Shown here: positions 56,618 to 64,000 of the stretch, piece after piece
How the letters are laid out: the number at the start of each line of letters is the position of its first letter
Position numbering within the stretch: the stretch's first letter is position 1
Assembly (NCBI RefSeq): GCF_038443385.1
Contig: NZ_CP151726.1
Coordinates: forward strand, 7,812,001-7,876,000
DNA length: 64,000 nucleotides
DNA from: Stieleria varia
GTDB taxonomy: Bacteria > Planctomycetota > Planctomycetia > Pirellulales > Pirellulaceae
Reading direction: 5' to 3'
Position numbers and translations under genes: made by a program
The notes under the pieces: generated by a model
Database searches by the model: none
What the model was told of the DNA's origin: nothing
What the model saw: the letters and a program-made list of their open reading frames with translations, nothing else

Positions 56618-56676
56618 CACGTAGTCGCGTCTCTCCGAGACGCGAAATTCCGAGCCTCGGAGAGGCTCGGCTACGT
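56618..56676. repeat. Double stem-loop palindrome
   Basis: CACGTAG at 56618 and CTACGTG at 56670-56676 enclose two hairpins (CGCGTCTC with GAGACGCG, and CGAGCCTC with GAGGCTCG). It lies in the gap before the convergent ThuA gene; a half copy of the 53800 palindrome is at 56490-56516. Confidence 0.7.
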
Positions 56677-56686
56677 GAATGCAAAC

Positions 56687-57583
56687 CTACTTCACCAATG
56701 CGGCAACCGGTTTGCCGTCGGCGGTCAGGTTGCCGGTGGACCAGAGGATGCCGCGGGTGACGAGGTCCAAGTAGCGGTCGTCGCCGACGGTTTCGTTGTT
56801 GTGGCCAAGCGTCGTGCAGAAGACTTTCGTTTTGTTCGGCCCGAACTCGTTGGTCCAGACGACAACGGCGTCTGCTTCGTTGGGCTTGGCGTCGGGGTTT
56901 TCTTTTAGCTGACGTTTGTTCGGCGGCGTCAGTTGTTTGCCGCTGGCCAGAACTTGCGTTTGACTGAACACGCGAACGTTGTTGTAGAGTTCTTCTTTGA
57001 TCGTGGTCCAATTCTCAAGCCCCGCGGTGACCGGGTGCGATTGATCGCTGTAAACGATGTCGATCGGCGCCTGGGGGCCGTGACCGGTCGACTGAACGCC
57101 CAGCATCTCGTACCAGCCCGCGTTGTCCGCCCCCAACTCGACCGGACTGCGGAAATCACCCCAGCGATAGCTGTGCATCGCGCAATGCAAATTGACGGCG
57201 GGGACGCCATTGCGATGTGCGTTCAAGATGCGACCGACATAGGGTTGCTCGGTCACGTTGGCCGAGCACTCGTCGTGCAAGATCACGTCGTAGCCGTCGG
57301 CCCAGTTGTCTTTCTCATAGATTTCGAATCGCGTCTCGGTCGTCTTGCTGGGATTGAACTCAACCGTGACAACCGCGTTGATGCGTGCTTCGATTCCCTT
57401 TTTCAGCAATTGCGTCTGGGTCGCGTAATCGTGGCAACAACCTCCCGCGACCAGCAGGACCTTGAGGGGCTTGGCGGAGGCTGCCGATTTGTCTTGGCCA
57501 TTGGTGACTCCAGCGACAGAAACGGTCAGGAACGCGGCGATGAGGGCGGTGCCAAGGACACGGCGGTTGAGGTGAGTTTTCAT
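56687..57583 (-). CDS. Secreted ThuA-domain protein
   Basis: 298 residues with a signal peptide (ALIAAFLTVSVAGVTNGQ). The class I glutamine-amidotransferase-like ThuA fold shows KVLLVAGGCCHDYATQTQLL, VILHDECSANVTEQ, PAVNLHCAMHSYRWGD and WTNEFGPNKTKVFCTTLGHN followed by NETV. ThuA-like proteins are abundant in Planctomycetes and are thought to act in sugar metabolism outside the cytoplasm; the reaction is not established. It is divergent from typA by 280 bp. Confidence 0.9.
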   Translation of the reverse strand: MKTHLNRRVLGTALIAAFLTVSVAGVTNGQDKSAASAKPLKVLLVAGGCCHDYATQTQLLKKGIEARINAVVTVEFNPSKTTETRFEIYEKDNWADGYDVILHDECSANVTEQPYVGRILNAHRNGVPAVNLHCAMHSYRWGDFRSPVELGADNAGWYEMLGVQSTGHGPQAPIDIVYSDQSHPVTAGLENWTTIKEELYNNVRVFSQTQVLASGKQLTPPNKRQLKENPDAKPNEADAVVVWTNEFGPNKTKVFCTTLGHNNETVGDDRYLDLVTRGILWSTGNLTADGKPVAALVK

Positions 57584-57863
57584 GGAGGCTTGGATCGAGG
57601 GCGTCGTGAATCGAGGAGGTTGTGGAACGTTTCGTCGAAGAAGGTTTGGGCGTCATCGGCTGAAATGGTGGTGTCAGCGCACGAGGATCAGACCTCGTAA
57701 TGATATCACCCGGCATCACCAAGTGTCGCGGGCGGGGGCGTCTTTTCACCTAGAGTGGCATTAAGGCGCGTCGGCAGGTCACCACCCTAACGGTGCGATT
57801 GCTGGAAAAGCAGACGGGAGCTAGGATCTGCAAGAATTGCGTGGCCGGTCTACGCGAGAACCA

Positions 57864-59756
57864 ATGGCCTGGGAATTCGGCCAGATCAGAGCCTTCGCTG
57901 GACGAGTTGTCCCCTTGCAATTGACAGAAACAAAAAAAGAAATCGTACGACGTCCCGACATCCGAAACGTTGTCATCATCGCGCACGTCGACCACGGCAA
58001 AACCACCCTCGTTGACTGCTTGCTCCGCCAAAGCGGACAGTTTCGTGACACGGAACTCAAGGGCGAGCGGATCCTGGACTCCAACGACTTGGAGCGAGAG
58101 CGTGGCATCACCATCTTGTCCAAGAACATCGCGATCCCCTATCGCGGCGTCAAAATCAACTTGATCGACACGCCCGGCCACGCCGATTTCGGCGGCGAAG
58201 TCGAGCGAGTGGTAACGATGGCCGACGGTTGCTTGCTGTTGGTCGACGCTGCAGAAGGCCCGATGCCGCAAACCCGGTTTGTGCTGGAAAAAGCGCTCGC
58301 GGCGGGCGTGAAACCGATCGTGGTGGTCAACAAAGTCGACCGTCCCGACGGACGCCCATCCGAGGCGCTCGACGAAGGACTTGAGTTGTTGGCGGAACTG
58401 GGCGGCGAAGACCAACTGGATAGCGTCGGATTTGTTTTCGCCAGTGCCAAAGAAGGCTACGCGACGACGGATCCGGCTGTCCGTACCGCCGACATGCGAC
58501 CGCTGCTGGACTTGCTGGTGGACCACCTGCCTGGCCCGGCAATCGAAGCCGATGCGCCACTGCGGATGATGGTGACCACTCTGGATTGGAGCGAATACGT
58601 CGGCCGAATCGCGATCGGTCGCATCACCGGTGGTGAGATCCGTCCGGGGCAAGCCATCGATTTGTGGGGTCGCGACGGAAAACGCAAAACAAAGATCGCC
58701 GGCCTGCACGTCTTCGACAAGCTCGGCCGAGTGCCCACGGAGATGGCCAGCGCGGGCGATTTGGTGGCGATCGAAGGTCTTGATGACGTTGAGATCGGCG
58801 ACACGATCTGCGCCCCCGATCAGGGCAAACCGTTCAAGAGACTGACGGTCGACGAACCGACCCTGGAAATGGTCTTCAGCGTCAATTCCTCACCAATGGC
58901 AGGACGCGAGGGCAAGTACGTCACGACGCGGCAGATCAAAGGGCGTCTGGAAAAAGAACTGGAACGCAACGTTGCTCTTCGCGTCGAGATGATCCCGGGC
59001 ACAGAAGCCTATGCGGTGAAGGGCCGTGGCGTGCTGCACCTGGCGATCTTGATCGAAACGATGCGACGCGAAGGATACGAGCTGAGCGTCGGAAAGCCTC
59101 GCGTGATCTTCAAAAAAATCGATGGCAAGGACCACGAACCTTTCGAAACACTGCGTGTGGAAGTCCCCACCGAAGCGATGGGCCCCGTGATGGAACTGGT
59201 CGGGCACCGCCGAGGCCAACTCGAAGAATTGGCTCAGCGTGGCGAGTACAGCTTGCTCAAATTCCTGATCCCGTCGCGTGGCTTGATCGGATTGCGAACC
59301 CGCCTGCTCAATGCCACCCGCGGCACCGCGGTGATCCACCATCGATTTGAAAGCTATCGACCGGTGGAAGGCGATGTTCCCTGTCGTGCCAACGGCGTTT
59401 TGATCTCGATGCTCGGAGGCAAGACCATGCCCTTCGCACTTTTTGCCCTCCAGGACCGCAGCGATTTGTTCGTCCCGGCTGGCGTGGAAGTGTACGAAGG
59501 CATGATTGTGGGCGAAAACGTCCGGGACAATGACATGACCGTCAATCCCTGTCGCGAAAAGAAGCTCACCAACATGCGCGCGTCCGGCAGCGATGAAAAC
59601 GTCATCCTGAAACCGCCGCGCGACATGTCCCTGGAGGCGGCCCTGGAGTACATCGAAGACGATGAGTTGGTCGAAGTGACCCCTCAGAGCATTCGGCTGC
59701 GAAAGATTCTGATGAAAGAAGCCGATCGCCGCCGAGTCGGCAGAAACCAACGCTAG
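57864..59756 (+). CDS. typA: Ribosome-associated GTPase TypA/BipA
   Basis: 630 residues from ATG 57864. The G domain has AHVDHGKTT (40-48), the switch region [31 protein letters not shown] and the domain II block [20 protein letters not shown]. The C-terminal half is TypA-specific ([20 protein letters not shown], then [20 protein letters not shown]). It binds ribosomes and helps growth at low temperature or under stress. The N-terminus is longer than usual by about 25 residues, so a TTG start near 57916 is possible. Confidence 0.95.
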   Translation: MAWEFGQIRAFAGRVVPLQLTETKKEIVRRPDIRNVVIIAHVDHGKTTLVDCLLRQSGQFRDTELKGERILDSNDLERERGITILSKNIAIPYRGVKINLIDTPGHADFGGEVERVVTMADGCLLLVDAAEGPMPQTRFVLEKALAAGVKPIVVVNKVDRPDGRPSEALDEGLELLAELGGEDQLDSVGFVFASAKEGYATTDPAVRTADMRPLLDLLVDHLPGPAIEADAPLRMMVTTLDWSEYVGRIAIGRITGGEIRPGQAIDLWGRDGKRKTKIAGLHVFDKLGRVPTEMASAGDLVAIEGLDDVEIGDTICAPDQGKPFKRLTVDEPTLEMVFSVNSSPMAGREGKYVTTRQIKGRLEKELERNVALRVEMIPGTEAYAVKGRGVLHLAILIETMRREGYELSVGKPRVIFKKIDGKDHEPFETLRVEVPTEAMGPVMELVGHRRGQLEELAQRGEYSLLKFLIPSRGLIGLRTRLLNATRGTAVIHHRFESYRPVEGDVPCRANGVLISMLGGKTMPFALFALQDRSDLFVPAGVEVYEGMIVGENVRDNDMTVNPCREKKLTNMRASGSDENVILKPPRDMSLEAALEYIEDDELVEVTPQSIRLRKILMKEADRRRVGRNQR

Positions 59757-60021
59757 CATTCGGCCGCTCGCCGAACCCTGAGGTCGTTCGCCCCGTACGC
59801 AAGAGTCACGGTGTTTCCTAAACGCAGTGACCTGCGATACTGTATAGGGATATCGCCGTGCGTTCGAGCGCCGTTGCCCACTTCCTCTTGCGTTTGCTGG
59901 TGCACTCGCAATTCGATTTGACCACGTGCCGCTGGAAACTTCTGTCGTATCACGATTTTGGCATTTCAGTGGTCGCTCACCTGACCTCAGCCCTTTCCCC
60001 ATTCAATCCTGGAACCCAATC

Positions 60022-60486
60022 ATGCGTTTCGTTTTTCATCCCCTGATGGCATGCGTGGTCGCTTTGAGCGTTTGTGCGTGGGTCGGATGTGACCAAAAAA
60101 CCACAACAACGACCACCACATCCTCCCACGATGACGAGCACGAGCACGGCGCGGAGGATCACCACCACGACAGCTTGCCAGAAGCGATGACTGAACTGGC
60201 AACCTTGCGAGACCAGATCGCCAAAGCCTTCGCCGACGGTGAACCAAAGTCCGCAGACGACCAACTGCATCACGCGGGCGATCTGTTGACCGATGTCGAA
60301 GAGCTGGTGAAAAAATCCGAGTTGAGCGATGACGCAAAGAAAACAGCGTTGGCCAGCGTCGAGACCTTGTTCACGCAGTTCAAAGAAGTTGACAATAAAG
60401 TTCACGGTGACGGCGGGAAGGATTATTCCGAAGTCAGCGAAGCGATCGAAGCGGCAATGAAATCGCTCGGTGAGGCGATCAAGTAG
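60022..60486 (+). CDS. His-rich lipoprotein
   Basis: 154 residues from ATG 60022. The lipoprotein signal (MACVVALSVCAWVGC) is followed by a Thr run and a His/Asp/Glu cluster (HDDEHEHGAEDHHHD), then a helical domain (AMTELATLRDQIAKAFADGE, then LHHAGDLLTDVEELVKKSEL). The His cluster suggests binding of Zn, Ni or Cu in the periplasm; the helical part is amphipathic. No family is recognised. It is followed at once by the palindrome array. Confidence 0.78.
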   Translation: MRFVFHPLMACVVALSVCAWVGCDQKTTTTTTTSSHDDEHEHGAEDHHHDSLPEAMTELATLRDQIAKAFADGEPKSADDQLHHAGDLLTDVEELVKKSELSDDAKKTALASVETLFTQFKEVDNKVHGDGGKDYSEVSEAIEAAMKSLGEAIK

Positions 60487-60494
60487 CCACCCGC

Positions 60495-60683
60495 ACGTCA
60501 GGCTTTCCAGCCTGACGCCTGCTTGTACGTCAGGCTTTCCAGCCTGACATCTGCGTGTACGTCAGGCTTTCTAGCCTGACATCTACGTGTACGTCAGGTT
60601 CTCCAGCCTGACACATCCACCCGTACGTCAGGCTTTCCAGCCTGACATCCCCAGCGCAGGTCAGGCTAGAAAGCCTGACGTAC
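60495..60683. repeat. Tandem array of GTCAGGCTTTCCAGCCTGAC palindromes
   Basis: Five direct copies of a 22-bp unit (starts 60495, 60527, 60559, 60591, 60625) have 32-34 bp periods, with a sixth inverted copy at 60659-60683. Each unit is a self-complementary hairpin and the spacers share TACGT and GACATC motifs. It fills the gap between two lipoprotein genes. Confidence 0.88.
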
Positions 60684-60690
60684 TTTCATC

Positions 60691-61389
60691 ATGCAAATCA
60701 CTCGCCCTTTCGGCTGCGTCCTGCTTGCCACGATCGCCTGCTTCGCCGGTTGTGACTCCAGTGGCGAACGCGGATCCACGTCGGCTTCGGCCGGCAAGCT
60801 GTCGGACCAGATGTTGGCGCAGCGAACTCGGTTTTGGTTGACCGAAGAACCCGCAGGCAAGATTCTTTCACCCACCGACATCAAGAATCTAGCGTCCGAC
60901 GAGACGATCGCTGATCCACCTGGTGAAATCCCCGACGTGGTTGCCACGGAAGTCACGGAGTCGGAACCTGAGGCTGTGGACACAGCAGGCAGCGAGCCAA
61001 CGAATGTCCAGGAGTCCAGCGACGAATCCGAACCCGCAGCCTCCGACGACGGCACCGTGCTGATTGCCGGCCGGATCAGCACCGGCGAGCTGGAGCCATT
61101 CGAACCGGGGCAAGCGTCGTTTGTGATGACTCAACTACCGGACGAAGGCCACGCGGCGGACGATCCGGAGCATGCCGACAACTGCCCGTTCTGCAAACGC
61201 GAGCTGAAGAATGCCCCGATGGCACTGGTTCGCTTCAATGACGAGCAGGGCGAAACGCTGCCCATCTCGGCCAAAGACCTGTTCGGCTTGGCTGCAGGCG
61301 ACGTGGTCGTGATCCGTGGGACCGCTGATTATGTGGACGGCCCCAACATGGTCAACATTCAAGCCAACGGAATCTATCGCCGGAAATGA
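60691..61389 (+). CDS. Lipoprotein with CPFCKR motif
   Basis: 232 residues with a lipoprotein signal (CVLLATIACFAGC). An acidic disordered segment of about 70 residues (EVTESEPEAVDTAGSEPTNV and on) precedes a folded domain. That domain has ADNCPFCKRELKNAPMALVR, then AGDVVVIRGTADYVDGPNMV, a small OB-like beta-barrel pattern. The CxxC pair could bind a metal or be redox-active. No family is recognised. It lies just after the palindrome array. Confidence 0.75.
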   Translation: MQITRPFGCVLLATIACFAGCDSSGERGSTSASAGKLSDQMLAQRTRFWLTEEPAGKILSPTDIKNLASDETIADPPGEIPDVVATEVTESEPEAVDTAGSEPTNVQESSDESEPAASDDGTVLIAGRISTGELEPFEPGQASFVMTQLPDEGHAADDPEHADNCPFCKRELKNAPMALVRFNDEQGETLPISAKDLFGLAAGDVVVIRGTADYVDGPNMVNIQANGIYRRK

Positions 61390-61558
61390 ACGGGACTGGC
61401 TGCCTGCCGACCCACCCGGTTTATCAACAAATGGCTTTTTTTTGCCGTGTCAGACGGGGGTTGATTGCCTCAGCGGTGCACGAGTGATAGTCTATGTCGT
61501 CCCCCAAGGGTATTCGATGACCGAATGCTCTCTCCTGAAACTGATATCAAGCACTTAA

Positions 61559-61924
61559 ATGTCGGCAATCACCACCCTGACCAACGGCGAGATTCTGGTT
61601 GTTGGTTTTTCAGACAGCAAGATTCTGGACAGTCAGCGGATCGAGCAAGTCGGCCGAGAGTTGCAGGAAGTCGTGCCTCAAGCGATCCACAAAAAGCTGT
61701 TGCTGAACTTCCGTGGGGTGTCATTCATGTCGTCCGCGATGATCACCAAGCTCGTGATGCTCAACAAGGGCTGCAAGGCACAGGGCGTGAACCTTAAATT
61801 CTGCGAGGTTTCGCCTAATGTCTTGGAGGTCTTTAAGATCACGAAGCTGAACAAGCTATTCGACATCCAAGCCACCGAAGAAAAGGCACTGGAAAGCTTT
61901 GACAAAAAAGGCTGGTTCAGTTGA
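61559..61924 (+). CDS. STAS-domain anti-sigma factor antagonist-like protein
   Basis: 121 residues, a single STAS domain. The segment KKLLLNFRGVSFMSSAMITK aligns with the phospho-acceptor loop of SpoIIAA/RsbV (usual FMDSSG), giving S58 and S59 as candidate phosphorylation sites. The following kinase frame starts within or just after its 3' end, so the two act together. STAS proteins of this size switch binding to a kinase or anti-sigma factor by phosphorylation. Confidence 0.87.
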   Translation: MSAITTLTNGEILVVGFSDSKILDSQRIEQVGRELQEVVPQAIHKKLLLNFRGVSFMSSAMITKLVMLNKGCKAQGVNLKFCEVSPNVLEVFKITKLNKLFDIQATEEKALESFDKKGWFS

Positions 61925-61928
61925 ACCG

Positions 61929-62633
61929 GTGACTGATGTGATCGACGCCGAGCGTGCACAAATCGGCCACGAGATCCACGACGCACTGCTGCCGCTGATC
62001 TTTGCAGCCAACGCGACGGTTGACCGTATACGCGAGGAGCTACCAGCGGATTCCACGCACGCATCGCGTCTGGAACAAGCATCGCAGTGGCTGGTCCAAG
62101 CGATGCAGGTGGGCCGACAGATGCTGACCTGCATTTACCCACCGGAGCTGGAGCAAATGGGCTGGCTCGGTGCAGCCCAGGATGTCGTCCGTCAACTTGC
62201 AGGCGAGGGGACGCGGGTCGACTTTGCCATTTCGGACGCTTTTCCGGGACTTCGGCCCAGCATTGATCATGCGGAACCGATGCCAGGAGGCCAACCAGCA
62301 GCATCTGACACGACGGGTTCCGCGTCAGCCGGCAATGTGACGCAGTGGAGCAAGCCTGTAGCGGCTGCCGCCTATCGGATTGTGGTCGAGGCCGTGCGAA
62401 ACGCGATACGACACGGGCAGGCCAGCCAAATTGACGTGGTTTGCGGTCGCAATTCCATCGAGATCACCGACGACGGATCTGGGTTCGAGATATCAGATGT
62501 GCCTACCTCGCGATTTGGAATTCGCAGCATGAGGGGGCGGGCAGAGCTTGTCGGCGGACAACTGCAAGTCGAGTCACAGCCGGGAGGCCCCACGAGCGTA
62601 CGATTTCGCTTTGGCAACAATAAAACCGAGTGA
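61929..62633 (+). CDS. Soluble HisKA_3/DesK-type histidine kinase
   Basis: 234 residues from GTG 61929, four bases after the STAS stop; TTG 61899 (overlapping) and GTG 61938 are alternatives. The dimerisation segment ERAQIGHEIHDALLPLIFAA carries the phospho-His in EIHD. The ATPase domain has the N-box EAVRNAIRHG, G1 DDGSGFE and G2 FGIRSMRGRAELVGG, as in NarX/DesK kinases. There is no sensor or membrane domain and no adjacent response regulator. It may phosphorylate an unlinked NarL-type regulator such as the one at 29377, or act on the STAS protein. Confidence 0.88.
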   Translation: MTDVIDAERAQIGHEIHDALLPLIFAANATVDRIREELPADSTHASRLEQASQWLVQAMQVGRQMLTCIYPPELEQMGWLGAAQDVVRQLAGEGTRVDFAISDAFPGLRPSIDHAEPMPGGQPAASDTTGSASAGNVTQWSKPVAAAAYRIVVEAVRNAIRHGQASQIDVVCGRNSIEITDDGSGFEISDVPTSRFGIRSMRGRAELVGGQLQVESQPGGPTSVRFRFGNNKTE

Positions 62634-62741
62634 TTTTCTAGATCACCCCTGTATCTCAGCCCTCAAATCGCACAAGATGGCCGGCCCTGGCGAACGTTTT
62701 TTGCCAAGAGTTTGACGCCCGTCACGCTCCACCAGCGAAAA

Positions 62742-62757
62742 TGGCACGCCGATTGCT
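62742..62757 (+). promoter_or_regulatory. Consensus sigma-54 promoter of groES-groEL
   Basis: TGGCACG-CCGA-TTGCT matches the -24/-12 consensus TGGCACGN4TTGCW exactly and lies about 100 bp before the groES ATG. A CIRCE hairpin was not found. The gap between the kinase stop and groES holds no gene; the frame beginning inside this box is an artefact. Confidence 0.8.
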
Positions 62758-62854
62758 TATGGGTCTGACTTCCAGACCAAGCCTGCCAAGTGGGCACGGC
62801 GACCCAACGAACAACTATCCATCTTTTCCCTGCATCAGAAAAGGTTTGACCGAG

Positions 62855-63172
62855 ATGGCGACTGCCACCAAGAAAAAGGCCAAAGTGAATTTGCAACCGA
62901 TCGGCGAACGAATCGTTGTCGAGCGACAAGCAAGTGAAGAAACGACCGCCGGCGGCATCGTGCTGCCCGGATCCGCCCGGGAAAAACCCGCTCGCGGGAC
63001 CGTGGTTGCGATCGGCAGTGGGCGACTATTGGAAGACGGCTCGCGCGCCGCCAGCCAACTGAAGGAAGGCGATTTCGTCCTGTTCAGCAGCTACGCCGGC
63101 GAGCAAGTCGAAATCAACGACGTCGAGTATCTGCTGATGCGAGAAGACGACGTTTTGGCAGTCGTCGAGTAG
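62855..63172 (+). CDS. groES: Co-chaperonin GroES
   Basis: 105 residues from ATG 62855. It has the Cpn10 fold: NLQPIGERIVVERQASEETT, the mobile-loop GGIVLPGSAREKPARGTVVA, FVLFSSYAGEQVEINDVEYL. The N-terminus has a Lys-rich extension. It caps GroEL, encoded 287 bp downstream in the same direction. A consensus sigma-54 box precedes it. Confidence 0.97.
   Translation: MATATKKKAKVNLQPIGERIVVERQASEETTAGGIVLPGSAREKPARGTVVAIGSGRLLEDGSRAASQLKEGDFVLFSSYAGEQVEINDVEYLLMREDDVLAVVE

Positions 63173-64000
<828 letters not shown>

Noticed and set aside
60495..60683. Regular repeat array considered as CRISPR
   Set aside because: Units are complete palindromes of 22 bp, spacers are about 10 bp and similar to each other, and there are no cas genes.
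61431..61446. Possible sigma-54 box before the STAS gene (TGGC, T-run, GCC)
   Set aside because: The GG to GC spacing is one base too short and the T-run makes chance likely.
62741..62854. Longer groES start at 62741
   Set aside because: The extension begins inside the sigma-54 promoter and is not groES-like; the Cpn10 domain fits ATG 62855.

Overview
The window looks like chromosomal DNA of a planctomycete of the Pirellulaceae type (Rhodopirellula or a close relative). This is inferred from gene content: secreted sulfatases, haem-c proteins joined to large planctomycete-type domains, ECF sigma factors beside membrane regulators with an H-Xn-DG pseudopilin-like tail, Cys-rich lipoproteins, a ThuA-domain secreted protein and a DUF502 protein. 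GC is moderate, Shine-Dalgarno signals are rare, and short operons alternate between strands. I found no rRNA, tRNA, CRISPR array, transposase or phage gene.

Layout. 1-3.1 kb: the C-terminal half of an SLC4/band 3-like anion exchanger, then overlapping dapF and xseA. 3.3-8.2 kb: a Gln/Pro-rich secreted protein, a small membrane protein, a sulfatase and an NCS2-like permease. 8.6-10.5 kb: an ECF sigma factor with a putative membrane anti-sigma protein. 10.8-15.1 kb: a class III sirtuin and a BamA equivalent split into a barrel lipoprotein and a five-POTRA protein. 15.4-19.0 kb: lipid-kinase-like protein, CopD-like and PAP2 membrane proteins, a Cys-rich lipoprotein. 19.2-24.1 kb: beta-propeller protein, sodium/solute symporter, second sulfatase. 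24.3-29.0 kb: DUF502, ComF, a second ECF sigma factor, hisH. 29.4-31.8 kb: divergent NarL-type and NtrC-type response regulators.

32.2-44.4 kb is the most unusual part. A 1347-residue haem-c/LamG/propeller protein is followed by four co-directional genes: a Tat-exported CotA-like multicopper oxidase, a SCO-like protein, a 1105-residue dihaem MauG/CcpA-like protein and an unrecognised 318-residue protein. After that come uvrB, a ComEA-like protein, nadC, an exopolysaccharide-initiating sugar transferase, a DUF3472-like protein, a SRAP protein with a TTG start, trkH, an NfeD/ClpP-class membrane protease, a ThuA-domain protein and typA. The right end holds two lipoproteins, a STAS protein coupled to a soluble histidine kinase, and groES-groEL behind a consensus sigma-54 promoter.

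Intergenic DNA is rich in short palindromic elements. Several families recur in the window. One has clear 23-bp terminal inverted repeats and looks like a non-autonomous MITE, present in two opposite-facing copies near 36.4 and 48.3 kb.
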